NCBI GenBank assembly: GCA_045612365.1
Contig: JAZKYY010000004.1
Span: forward strand, 1-64,000
Reading direction: 5' to 3'
Length of the DNA: 64,000 nucleotides
Origin: RGIG9608 sp045612365
Lineage (GTDB): Bacteria; Bacteroidota; Bacteroidia; Bacteroidales; Paludibacteraceae
Below the pieces are notes generated by a model. The model did no database searches, was not told the origin of the DNA, and saw only the letters and a list, made by a program, of their open reading frames with translations. Position 1 is the first letter of the stretch, and the number at the start of each line of letters is the position of its first letter. Shown here piece after piece: positions 35,275 to 44,134 of this stretch. The position numbers were made by a program, and so were the translations under genes.

Positions 35275-37296
35275 ATGCCAAACAGAATAAATATAAAATT
35301 TAGTTTGGATTGCGTGCAAAGATTTTTCTTTCTGCTTTTAGCTATTTCTAGTTTATCTTTTTTGTTTTCATCTTGTAGTGTTAATCGGCGACTAAAAAAA
35401 GCTGATAAAAAGTATGAAATAGGAGAGTACTTTGCAGCAAGTGATATGTATAAAAAGTTGCAAAATTCAGTTTCCAAAAAAGATAAAAAAAAGAAAGCCG
35501 AAGTCGCTTTCAAATTGGGAGAGTGTTATCGTTTGACTAATAATGATACAAAAGCATTAAGAGCTTATTCTAATGTTGTGAAGTGGAATCCTGAGAAAGA
35601 TACCGCTCATCTTCGTTGTGCTGAGATGCAACGAGCTTTGGGACGTTACGCTGAAGCCTCAAAAAGTTATGCTCGTTTTTTGAAAAAAAATCCGGAAAGT
35701 CGTTTGGCTTTAGCAGGAAAAATGGCTTGTGATTCTGCTTTGTATTGGAAAAAAAATCCAACTAGATACGTTGTGAAATTTGCGTCAGGATTTAATTCGA
35801 AACGTAATTCAGACTTCTCTCCATCATTTATGGGAAGTGGAGAATCGTTGGTGTTTACTTCGAATAGAGATAGTAAGTTGAGTAAAAAAAATAGTGCAAT
35901 AACAGGACAACCAAACAATGACATCTATTTTACAAAGAAGAATGCAGAAGGAAAGTGGGAGGATTTATCGTTGATGGAAGGAGAATTTAACACTATCAAC
36001 GACGAAGGAACTCCTTTTTGCTCTCTTGATGGAAAAATGTTCTTTTTTACACGTTGTCGTTATGTAAAAGGAAGTAATCTTGGTGCGGAAATATATCTTT
36101 CAAAGCGTTCTGGAGGGCAATGGTCTGAACCTCATAAGGTTGAGATTTTTAAGGATAGTAGCATTACTGTTGCTCATCCTGCGCTTTCTACTGATGGAAA
36201 ATATCTTTATTTTGTTTCTGATGCAGAAAATGGTCAAGGAGGAAAAGATTTGTGGCGTTGTGAAATAAAGGGAGATGTTTTTGGAAATGCAGAAAATCTT
36301 GGGAATCAAATAAATACAGAGGGCGATGAGATGTTTCCTTCTTTCGATAGCAAAGGAAATCTTTATTTTTCTTCTGATGGACATGTAGGTTTGGGAGGAT
36401 TGGATATATTTAAGGCAGTTTGTGATACCTCTGGGAACTGGCTGATAGAAAATATGAAAGCTCCTATAAATTCTTCTGCTGATGATTTTGGAATAACTTT
36501 TGAAAATGGGCAGATTCAACGAGGATTTTTCTCATCAAATAGAAATCAGAAAAAAGGATTTGATAAGATTTGGAGTTTTGAGCTACCCGAAGTTTTGTTC
36601 TCAGTTGAAGGAAAAATAACGGATCAAAATAATGAGTCGATAACTGATGCAGTAGTTAAAGTGATTGGGAATAAAGGTACAAACGTAAGGTTAAAAACAA
36701 GAAAAGATGGTACCTATCGAATTAATCTTAAAAAAGATGAGGATTATGTAATGTTAGCAACGGCTCGAGGTTTTTTGAATATGTCTAATCAGTTTACTAC
36801 TTCTCAACTTAAAAATAGTAAGGTTTTTCAGAAGAATTTTCAACTAATTTCATTGAGGAAACCTGTACAAATGGATAATATTTTTTATGAATTTGGAAAG
36901 TGGGAGTTGACAGAAGAATCTAAAAAATCATTAAGTGGATTGGTGAAATTACTAAATGATAATCCTAATATCACAATAGAAATTTCAGCTCATACAGATA
37001 GTCGAGGAACTGAGGACTTTAACTTGGAGTTGTCACAGAAAAGGGCTCAGTCGGTTGTTGATTTCTTAATTCAGTCTAATATAGAAAAAGAACGATTAAC
37101 CCCAAAAGGTTATGGTAAATCAACTCCAGTTGTAGTAACTAAGCAATTGGCAAAAAAGTATAACTTTTTGAGAGAAAACGATATTCTCAATGAAACGTTA
37201 TACAATCATTTGACGGAGGCACAAAAGGAAATTGTGGATCAGATAAATCGCCGAACAGAATTCAAAGTTTTGACAACAACTTACAACTTGTTTTAG
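35275..37296 (+). CDS. PorE-like OmpA-family protein (TPR, beta-propeller, CRD, OmpA)
   Basis: Signal peptide with lipobox-like SSC (about residue 34). Domains in order: TPR-like helices (about 40-150), PD40-type beta-propeller blades (about 165-440; repeats such as DFSPSFMGSGESLVFTSNR, GTPFCSLDGKMFFFTR, AHPALSTDGKYLYFVSD, MFPSFDSKGNLYFSSDG), a carboxypeptidase-regulatory-like domain (about 445-535) and a C-terminal OmpA domain with HTDSRGTEDFNLELSQKRA binding peptidoglycan. This exact architecture is that of PorE, a peptidoglycan-anchored component of the type IX secretion system; similar proteins of unknown role also occur. 673 residues. Confidence 0.78.
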   Translation: MPNRINIKFSLDCVQRFFFLLLAISSLSFLFSSCSVNRRLKKADKKYEIGEYFAASDMYKKLQNSVSKKDKKKKAEVAFKLGECYRLTNNDTKALRAYSNVVKWNPEKDTAHLRCAEMQRALGRYAEASKSYARFLKKNPESRLALAGKMACDSALYWKKNPTRYVVKFASGFNSKRNSDFSPSFMGSGESLVFTSNRDSKLSKKNSAITGQPNNDIYFTKKNAEGKWEDLSLMEGEFNTINDEGTPFCSLDGKMFFFTRCRYVKGSNLGAEIYLSKRSGGQWSEPHKVEIFKDSSITVAHPALSTDGKYLYFVSDAENGQGGKDLWRCEIKGDVFGNAENLGNQINTEGDEMFPSFDSKGNLYFSSDGHVGLGGLDIFKAVCDTSGNWLIENMKAPINSSADDFGITFENGQIQRGFFSSNRNQKKGFDKIWSFELPEVLFSVEGKITDQNNESITDAVVKVIGNKGTNVRLKTRKDGTYRINLKKDEDYVMLATARGFLNMSNQFTTSQLKNSKVFQKNFQLISLRKPVQMDNIFYEFGKWELTEESKKSLSGLVKLLNDNPNITIEISAHTDSRGTEDFNLELSQKRAQSVVDFLIQSNIEKERLTPKGYGKSTPVVVTKQLAKKYNFLRENDILNETLYNHLTEAQKEIVDQINRRTEFKVLTTTYNLF

Positions 37297-37301
37297 TAAA
37301 A

Positions 37302-38699
37302 ATGAATTGGTTGAAGGAGCATAAATCTTTTTTTATAGTTAGTGCAATTTTTTTGATTGTTAAGTTCTTTTTACTTAATACTTATTTTTTTTGGGATTCG
37401 TTGGTGATTATTTCTCGTCCTGCAACGTATTTGTATGAAAACGGACTTTTATCTTTGCCTTTCCCAGTTGAGTTTGGTGTAGCACCAAATTTTCCTCAAT
37501 TCTATACAGCATTGATGTGGAAGATTTTTGGAAGAACACTTCTTGTTTCACATTTGTGTTATTTGCCTTTTGTTTTCTTCTTGCTATTCCAGACCTATAT
37601 CTTGTGTAAACGGTTTGTTGACAGAGAATTTCTTTTTCTGGCTTTTTTATTTGTTGTGTCGGACGCAACTTTTCTAACACAAACATTGGGACTTTACGCA
37701 GATTTATTTTTAATGACATTTGCCGTTTGGAGTATTAATAATATATTGAGGAGTAGAAGATTATTGTTAACAGTTTCTTTGTTTCTATTGTCAACGGTAG
37801 GAGAGCGAGGAATGTTGGTAGCAGTTGCATTGACTCTACTTTTTTTAGTTGTAGAGTATAGAAATGGTCTAACTTTCTGGTCTTCATTGAGAAATACAAT
37901 TTTAATCTTTTCCCCGACACTTTTGTGTTTAGTTTCATTTATTGTTTATCAAAAAATAACAACGGGATATTTTTTGATAGACAATTCCGATAATTCTGAT
38001 TGGGGAGAACATTGGAGATTGGTCGATTTTAAGCAATTTATTAAAAATATTTTAATTTTTGGATTTCGGCTTTCTGAATATGGAAGAGTATTTCTATGGA
38101 TTTCTTTTATATATCTATTTGTAAAATTTAGAAGAAATGCGATAGATTCATTTCTATTTATAGCATATACAATAGTTTCAGGATTCTTATTATTAGCTAC
38201 TTTACCATGGTATAATCCTTTTGGAATGAGATATTTTTTATTGTTGTATTTGCTTTTTACAATAAATTTGGCACGTTCAATAACACTTAGATTTTCTCAG
38301 AAAAAGGCAAAGGCTTTACTTCTTATATTTACGTTAGTTCTTTTTAGTAGTCATTTTTTTATTTATCCTGAAAGATTAGCACAATCGTGGGATTCTTCTT
38401 TTGCTCATATACCATACTTTGAGCTGAGAAAAAAAACGATTTCTTTTTTTAAAGAGAACAAAATCCCTTTTTCAGAAGTAGGAGTTTCATTCCCTCTTAC
38501 AGAGAAATGTTCTCTTACCGACCTTTCAAATGAAAATCAGCAATTTGATACATATAATTTTGAAAGAAATAAATGGATTATTTATACTAATATCGGTAAT
38601 GTAGATTCTCCATCAATAGATTTTATTCGTCAGCAGATTCTTGTGCAACGATTTGAAAAAAATGGTGTATTTTTTGAAATATATAAAATGCACTATTGA
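37302..38699 (+). CDS. Multi-pass membrane protein, GT-C glycosyltransferase-like
   Basis: 465 residues with about 9-11 hydrophobic segments and a soluble C-terminal tail. The first periplasmic loop contains WDSLVIISRPATYLYENG, with an Asp shortly after TM1 as in dolichyl-phosphate-mannose/ArnT-type GT-C enzymes. No close family recognised. It starts 5 nt after the PorE-like stop and is the last gene before the terminator at 38831. It may transfer a lipid-linked sugar to a surface molecule; this is inference from topology. Confidence 0.6.
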   Translation: MNWLKEHKSFFIVSAIFLIVKFFLLNTYFFWDSLVIISRPATYLYENGLLSLPFPVEFGVAPNFPQFYTALMWKIFGRTLLVSHLCYLPFVFFLLFQTYILCKRFVDREFLFLAFLFVVSDATFLTQTLGLYADLFLMTFAVWSINNILRSRRLLLTVSLFLLSTVGERGMLVAVALTLLFLVVEYRNGLTFWSSLRNTILIFSPTLLCLVSFIVYQKITTGYFLIDNSDNSDWGEHWRLVDFKQFIKNILIFGFRLSEYGRVFLWISFIYLFVKFRRNAIDSFLFIAYTIVSGFLLLATLPWYNPFGMRYFLLLYLLFTINLARSITLRFSQKKAKALLLIFTLVLFSSHFFIYPERLAQSWDSSFAHIPYFELRKKTISFFKENKIPFSEVGVSFPLTEKCSLTDLSNENQQFDTYNFERNKWIIYTNIGNVDSPSIDFIRQQILVQRFEKNGVFFEIYKMHY

Positions 38700-38830
38700 C
38701 AATGTGAAGAATATTAATGGAAAGTGTCATAATTGGCCATTCTTTCTAATCTCTTTTTATGATTATCATTCTAAAAATTTAGAATTTTAATAAAATATGA
38801 GTAAACGTTAAAACGTTTATGTAATAAAAA

Positions 38831-38854
38831 AAGAAGGAAGTTAACTTCCTTCTT
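38831..38854. terminator. Bidirectional terminator between GT-C-like gene and SUMF1 lipoprotein gene
   Basis: Perfect 24-bp palindrome AAGAAGGAAGTT/AACTTCCTTCTT flanked by an A-run and T-run, between two convergent genes. Confidence 0.85.
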
Positions 38855-38877
38855 TTCTTAGATATTTTTTATTGTTT

Positions 38878-40422
38878 TTATTTTCTTTCAATTGGTTTTG
38901 ATTCACCAATTTTTGTCATTGCACAACGGAAACCAATATCATTAGCAGACTTGCTTGCATCAAGATAACGACGCGTTGCTGGATTCAACCAATATGCACG
39001 ATCTCTCCAAGATCCACCTTTATAAACACGAGAATTATTGTTTACATCTGTAGAAAGCATAAATAATGGGTCTTTCTTTTTGTATCTTGTAAGCATCAAA
39101 GTGTCTGTTTCGCGTTTTTTCCAATCTTCTCTATCAAAAGAACTTTTTGCATCACCATCACGATAATCTCTAAGGTCACTTTCAATGTCGTAAGCCAAGC
39201 GACCATACTCATCAATTGTATAATCCATACTATCTTTAGAAGGAGCAAGAATTACGTTACCACGGTAAGGATTGTATTCTTCTACTTCCCAAGCAGATGT
39301 TTCACGATAAACATCATCAACCCATTCGTTTACATTTCCTGCCATATTATACAAACCATAATCATTAGGCATAAAAGCATAAACAGGAGCAGTTATTGAG
39401 CCTCGGTCACTTAATGATTCAACATGTTCAATTAAATCACCTCGTCCACGAACATAGTTGGCTTGCATTTCTCCACGAATTTTTTTGCTTGGATTACGCA
39501 TTTGTTGACCAGCCCAAGGATATGCTTTGTTTTCAGCAAAAAATCCTTCTTCGTTTGGTAACATGCCATAAGCAGCGTATTCCCATTCTGCTTCTGTCGG
39601 GAGACGAACTTCTGGAAATACCAACCCATGAGATAAAGTAGTTTTTATTGTATCTCCAAATGCATTTAATTGAGGTCTTTTACCTAACTCTGGATTATAT
39701 GATTTCATTAACAAATATTTTTGCATGCTGAAAACATATGTTCTATTGATGCTATCTTGCATAGCTAAACGAATAGAATCTTTTTGCGCTCCAGAAAGAA
39801 TATTACCTGCGTTTAATTCAGCTTCAATGACTGCTTTTGCAGAGCACTTACGAATAGCATCAAAATCTGTCATTTTTATAACTCCAGCATTGACAAGTTC
39901 CATTTCGTTAATACGATCCGTTCTCCAAGCACAATAGTCATTAGCTTGGTTCCACGAAACGCCAACTACAGGATAGTGACCATATGCCGCATGAGAATGG
40001 TAATAGCGAACGTAAGGTTCGTTGAAAACTAATTCTCCGCGCCAAACCGTGCTGTCAGGACGTGCTACGTCAACAACCTCTGGAGTGTTATGATATACTA
40101 CAGAAAGCCAAGAAACATATTCTCTCCAGTTTATATTTGTAATCTCATATTCATCCATATAAAAGGACGATGCAGTGATTGTTCGTTTTTGATTGTTGTT
40201 TCTGTTTGCAAGAATTTCTAGGTTTTGACCTACAGTGATTTTTCCACCTTGAATGAAAACCATCCCAGGAGGAGTTTTAGGTTGGTATTTGTCAATTACC
40301 TGAAAACCGCCGTGTTTTGGATCATTGTAGTTCATTCCTGTCGTATTCGATTGCGCATGCTTGTTACATGAAGCCAAAAGGATCAATCCGCCTAACAACG
40401 ACAAACAAAATTTGAAATTCAT
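38878..40422 (-). CDS. SUMF1-domain lipoprotein, GldJ/GldK/PorK-like
   Basis: Lipobox GLILLASC after MNFKFCLSL; the start is set at this Met (40422), 12 nt inside the longer frame. Then the TGMNYNDPKHGGFQV and PGMVFIQGGKITVG motifs and the formylglycine-generating-enzyme-like fold: FYMDEYEITNINWREYVSWL, HYPVVGVSWNQANDYCAWR, RLPTEAEWEYAA, GNVNEWVDD, RVYKGGSWRDRAYWLNPATRR. Sequence is closest to gliding/T9SS lipoproteins GldJ/GldK (PorK), which form part of the periplasmic ring. porL, porM and porN are not adjacent, so a GldJ-type or stand-alone member is likely. 514 residues. The catalytic cysteine pair of true sulfatase activators is not evident. Confidence 0.78.
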   Translation of the reverse strand: MNFKFCLSLLGGLILLASCNKHAQSNTTGMNYNDPKHGGFQVIDKYQPKTPPGMVFIQGGKITVGQNLEILANRNNNQKRTITASSFYMDEYEITNINWREYVSWLSVVYHNTPEVVDVARPDSTVWRGELVFNEPYVRYYHSHAAYGHYPVVGVSWNQANDYCAWRTDRINEMELVNAGVIKMTDFDAIRKCSAKAVIEAELNAGNILSGAQKDSIRLAMQDSINRTYVFSMQKYLLMKSYNPELGKRPQLNAFGDTIKTTLSHGLVFPEVRLPTEAEWEYAAYGMLPNEEGFFAENKAYPWAGQQMRNPSKKIRGEMQANYVRGRGDLIEHVESLSDRGSITAPVYAFMPNDYGLYNMAGNVNEWVDDVYRETSAWEVEEYNPYRGNVILAPSKDSMDYTIDEYGRLAYDIESDLRDYRDGDAKSSFDREDWKKRETDTLMLTRYKKKDPLFMLSTDVNNNSRVYKGGSWRDRAYWLNPATRRYLDASKSANDIGFRCAMTKIGESKPIERK

Positions 40423-40463
40423 TTTTACTCTCATAATTATACAGGTTGTCTATTTTCAACGTG

Positions 40464-40471
40464 CAAATATA
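40464..40471 (-). promoter_or_regulatory. -7 promoter element of the SUMF1 lipoprotein gene
   Basis: TATATTTG on the minus strand followed by CACG, about 40 nt upstream of the chosen ATG at 40422. Confidence 0.55.
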
Positions 40472-40562
40472 AAACTTTATTTTTAATTGCGAATTATTTG
40501 ATGTTTTTTTTTCCAAAACTTTAGGAGGTAGTGTAAATTCTTTATTTTTGCGCTGTTTTTGG

Positions 40563-40570
40563 TACTTTTG
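40563..40570 (+). promoter_or_regulatory. -7 promoter element of folP-cdaA-rimM
   Basis: TACTTTTG, ending 8 nt before the folP ATG, would give a nearly leaderless mRNA. A second match, TATTTTTG at 40543-40550, may be the real one with a normal leader. Confidence 0.45.
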
Positions 40571-40578
40571 GATGAAAA

Positions 40579-41427
40579 ATGAACGAAAAAAGTTTATGTT
40601 TGAATGGTAATTTATTGAGTTTAGAAAAGCCACTGATTATGGCAATTCTGAATATCACTCCTGACTCGTTTTTCTCTGAAAGTAGGTGTCAGACTGAGCA
40701 AGGATTACTTTCGCAGATAAGAGGTTTTATAAGGGACGGTGCTGATATTATTGATATTGGATCTTGTTCTACTCGACCAAATGCAAAGTTTGCAAATGAG
40801 AAGGAGGAAATAACTCGTTTGTGTTTTGCGATGGATGTTATTAGAAAACATTTTCCTGATATTTTGCTTTCTATAGATACGTTTCGTTCTTTAGTGGCAA
40901 AAAAAATGGTGGAGGATTACAAAATTGCTTTGGTGAACGATATTTCTGGAGGTGAGTTAGATGGGAGAATGTTCGATGAGATTGCTCGTTTATCGGTTCC
41001 TTATGTTTTAACTCACTCAAAATGGGATGAGAAAAATGAACGAAATTTGCCTTGTTGTGATGAGAATTTTTTACAAGAAGTTATTTCTTTTTTCTCTCAA
41101 AAAACAGAAAAATTGCATTGTTTGGGGGTGAAAGATGTGATATTGGATTTTGGTTTTGGGTTTTCAAAAAGCATTGAACAAAACTATTTTTTACTAAAAA
41201 ATATGTCTTTGTTTAGCCAATTTGAGTTGCCTTTATTGGTTGGAGTTTCTCGTAAATCAATGATTTGTAATTTACTTCAAACAAATCCTAACGATGCGCT
41301 GAATGGAACCACTGTTTTGAATGTGTTAGCATTGAAACATGGTGCTAAAATTTTGAGAGTTCATGATGTGAAAGAGGCAAGAGAAACAATAAATTTGTAT
41401 CAATTTTATAAAACAATAGAATTATGA
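40579..41427 (+). CDS. folP: Dihydropteroate synthase
   Basis: Joins p-aminobenzoate to dihydropterin pyrophosphate in folate synthesis; target of sulfonamides. TIM-barrel signatures are intact: MAILNITPDSFF (about 21-32), DGADIIDIGSCSTRPNA (about 53-69), DTFRS, LVNDISGG and the phosphate-binding VGVSRKSMI near 221-229. 282 residues, normal. Its stop overlaps the cdaA start by 4 nt, an arrangement common in Bacteroidetes. Confidence 0.94.
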   Translation: MNEKSLCLNGNLLSLEKPLIMAILNITPDSFFSESRCQTEQGLLSQIRGFIRDGADIIDIGSCSTRPNAKFANEKEEITRLCFAMDVIRKHFPDILLSIDTFRSLVAKKMVEDYKIALVNDISGGELDGRMFDEIARLSVPYVLTHSKWDEKNERNLPCCDENFLQEVISFFSQKTEKLHCLGVKDVILDFGFGFSKSIEQNYFLLKNMSLFSQFELPLLVGVSRKSMICNLLQTNPNDALNGTTVLNVLALKHGAKILRVHDVKEARETINLYQFYKTIEL

Positions 41428-42209
41428 TTTTAGGATTCGGAATTAAAGATATTATTGATATTTTTCTTGTAGCATATCTTATGTACCAATTTTATAAATT
41501 GATGCGTGAAACAAGAACGCTTAATATCTTTATAGGAATAATGGCAATTATATTTACTTGGTTTTTAGTTGCTTATGTCTTTAAGATGCAGCTTTTAGGT
41601 TCTATACTCGACAAAGTGGTTAGTGTTGGGTCTATTGCTTTAGTTGTTATTTTCCAGAATGAAATTCGTAGATTTTTAATACGGATGGGTTCTGAAAAAA
41701 ATTGGCTTTTGATTCAAAAAATAAAGAGTCGTTTTTTTGCAAAAAAGAACGTTGAACAAAATCTGACTTTTCCTGTTATTCCGTTGGTTTTGGCTTGTCA
41801 GAATATGGCCAAAACTAAAACTGGGGCACTCATAATTATCGAGCAGAAGATGAATTTGCAAGAGTATATAGAATTAGGAGAGCAATTTTATGCTGATGTC
41901 AATACTCAATTGATGGAGTCAATTTTCTTTAAAAACAGCCCTTTGCATGATGGGGCCTTGATCATTTCGAATGAAAAAATTAAGGCAGCCCGTTGTGTAT
42001 TGCCAGTTTCAAAAAAAACAACTCTTCCTAAACAATTTGGACTTCGTCATCGTGCTGCAATTGGTTTTTCTGAGCAGACAGATGCGTTGGCAATTGTTGT
42101 TTCAGAAGAAACAGGAAATATGCTATTGGCATATAATGGAAAATGGAAAGAGAATCTTTCGGCAGAACAACTGAAAAATTTGTTGATTAGTAAACTGAAA
42201 AAAAATTAA
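41424..42209 (+). CDS. cdaA: Diadenylate cyclase CdaA (c-di-AMP synthase)
   Basis: Makes cyclic di-AMP from two ATP. About three N-terminal membrane helices (residues 10-80) precede the DAC/DisA_N domain with catalytic LHDGALII (about 173-180) and RHRAAIGFSEQTDA (about 210-223). 261 residues, as in the CdaA/TIGR00159 type. Coupled to folP by a 4-nt overlap and followed 4 nt later by rimM. c-di-AMP often controls potassium transport and cell-wall homeostasis; a K+/H+ antiporter gene lies 4 kb away, but no direct link is shown. Confidence 0.93.
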   Translation: MILGFGIKDIIDIFLVAYLMYQFYKLMRETRTLNIFIGIMAIIFTWFLVAYVFKMQLLGSILDKVVSVGSIALVVIFQNEIRRFLIRMGSEKNWLLIQKIKSRFFAKKNVEQNLTFPVIPLVLACQNMAKTKTGALIIIEQKMNLQEYIELGEQFYADVNTQLMESIFFKNSPLHDGALIISNEKIKAARCVLPVSKKTTLPKQFGLRHRAAIGFSEQTDALAIVVSEETGNMLLAYNGKWKENLSAEQLKNLLISKLKKN

Positions 42210-42213
42210 AAAA

Positions 42214-42714
42214 ATGATTTTAGAACAAGATTTAACTGTGATTGGGGCAGTACAGAAAACTCATGGAATAATGGGTGAGATGACTTGTTCGTTTGATAGC
42301 GATATTGATTTTGAAACTATTGACTTTGTTGTTCTTAATGTTGATGGGATTTTTGTCCCTTTCTTTGTTGATTCCTACAGAGGCAAAAAATCAGGAACGA
42401 TGATTTTGAAATTTGAAGGCATCAATAGCGAAGAAGATGCGAAAACTTTTATAGGTTTGGATATTTATTTGCCTTGTTCTCTTTTGCCAGATGAGGAGCA
42501 AAATCTCACTTATTCTTATTTTATCGGTTTTACGGTGGAAGATAAGAATTTAGGAATCGTTGGAGAGATTGATGATGTAGATGATGCAACAGAAAATGTG
42601 CTTTTTGTATTGGGAGATAAACTTATTCCCGTTGTCACGGATTTTATCGAAGAAATTGACCACGATCGCAAGATTCTTTACACCCATCTTCCGGAAGGGC
42701 TGTTGGAGTTGTGA
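42214..42714 (+). CDS. rimM: Ribosome maturation factor RimM
   Basis: Assists 30S head assembly by binding S19. N-terminal RimM beta-barrel (VIGAVQKTHGIMGEMTC, about 9-25) and C-terminal PRC-barrel (VEDKNLGIVGEIDDV ... KLIPVVTDFIEEID). 166 residues, normal. It follows cdaA after 4 nt, so it is the third gene of the folP operon. Confidence 0.88.
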   Translation: MILEQDLTVIGAVQKTHGIMGEMTCSFDSDIDFETIDFVVLNVDGIFVPFFVDSYRGKKSGTMILKFEGINSEEDAKTFIGLDIYLPCSLLPDEEQNLTYSYFIGFTVEDKNLGIVGEIDDVDDATENVLFVLGDKLIPVVTDFIEEIDHDRKILYTHLPEGLLEL

Positions 42715-42827
42715 TATAACTACGTCTTAAAAAAGAAAATGTTTATAGGATATGGCAGTTATCAAAATAAAATGTAATTTAGCGACCAAATTTTATAAAA
42801 AGTAACTAATTAAAAAATCTTAAAAAA

Positions 42828-44117
42828 ATGAGTACAAAAACAAAACAATGGGGAGCTATTATCGTGATGATTGCTCTCTTTGCAATGATTGCCTTTGTAA
42901 CAAACTTATGTTCGCCAATGGCAAACATTATCAAAGCACAAGGAGAAATATCTGAGGTATTGGCGCAAATTGGTAACTACGGAAACTTCGTGGCTTACTT
43001 ATTAATGGGAGTTCCTGCGGGAATGTTAATCTCAAAATTCGGATATAAGAAAACAGCGTTGATTGGTCTATTGGTGGGAATCGTTGGTATTCTTGTTCAA
43101 TGGTCAAGCAGTTTGATGGATGTTGCAAATGGTTTAGGTGCGGTGTTTGGAGTGTATTTGGCTGGAGCGTTCATTACTGGATTCTGCATGTGTATTCTAA
43201 ATTGTGTTGTGAACCCAATGTTGAACATTCTTGGTGGCGGTGGTAATAGCGGCAACCAATTAATCCAAACAGGAGGGGTATTCAACTCATTGGCAGCAGT
43301 TGCAGTATATATCATTATGGGGGCGTTAATCGGTGAGGTTACCCCTGAAACTAAAATTGCTGATGCAACACCAGCTTTAATGATTGCTTTAGGTGTCTTT
43401 GTGGTAGCATTCCTTACTATCTTGGTGACTAAAATTGATGAGCCAGAACAAGCTCCAGTTGATACAAGTTTAATCAAAGGTGCTTTGAAATATCGTCACT
43501 TTGTATTGGGTATTCTTGCTATCTTTTTATATATGGGTATTGAGGTAGGAACTCCAACATTTGTTAATATGTACTTAGTAAACACTCCTGAGTTGGGAAT
43601 CAACGCAGCAACAGCAGGTTTGATTGTTGCGGTATATTGGTTCTTGATGATGGTTGGACGTTTCGTAGGGGCATCAATTGGTAGCAAAGTGTCAAGTCGA
43701 GCAATGATTACAACAGTTTCATCTTTAACATTGATTCTTGTATTGTTTGGAATGTTTGCGCCAACAAATATTACAGTTCAAGTTCCTGGTATAAATTGGG
43801 CAACACTAATAATGGTTAAGGCTAATGTTCCAGTTGGAATATTTGCTTTTCTTTTGGTTGGATTATGTACATCAGTAATGTGGGGAGGAATCTTCAATAT
43901 GGCTGTTGAGGGATTAGGAAAATACACTGCAGTTGCATCTGGAATCTTTATGACAATGGTATTTGGATGCGCAGTAATGTTAGCAATCCAAGCTCAAGTG
44001 GCAGAGATGACAAGTTATATGACAAGTTTTTGGGTAGTGATTGGATGTGCTGCTTACATCTTATTTTATGCACTTATTGGTAGCAAGAATGTGAATAAAG
44101 ACAATTCTGTTGAATAA
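42828..44117 (+). CDS. Sugar MFS permease (FucP/GlcP-like)
   Basis: 12 membrane segments in 429 residues with the FHS-family features seen in Bacteroidetes glucose/galactose or fucose permeases (LMGVPAGMLISKFGYKKTALIG in the loop 2-3 region, and GGVFNSLAAVAVYIIMG). It is followed after 17 nt by a ROK sugar kinase, so the pair probably imports and phosphorylates a hexose, most likely glucose. The 113-bp upstream gap holds no strong promoter match. Confidence 0.85.
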   Translation: MSTKTKQWGAIIVMIALFAMIAFVTNLCSPMANIIKAQGEISEVLAQIGNYGNFVAYLLMGVPAGMLISKFGYKKTALIGLLVGIVGILVQWSSSLMDVANGLGAVFGVYLAGAFITGFCMCILNCVVNPMLNILGGGGNSGNQLIQTGGVFNSLAAVAVYIIMGALIGEVTPETKIADATPALMIALGVFVVAFLTILVTKIDEPEQAPVDTSLIKGALKYRHFVLGILAIFLYMGIEVGTPTFVNMYLVNTPELGINAATAGLIVAVYWFLMMVGRFVGASIGSKVSSRAMITTVSSLTLILVLFGMFAPTNITVQVPGINWATLIMVKANVPVGIFAFLLVGLCTSVMWGGIFNMAVEGLGKYTAVASGIFMTMVFGCAVMLAIQAQVAEMTSYMTSFWVVIGCAAYILFYALIGSKNVNKDNSVE

Positions 44118-44134
44118 CTTAAAAATATTGAAAA

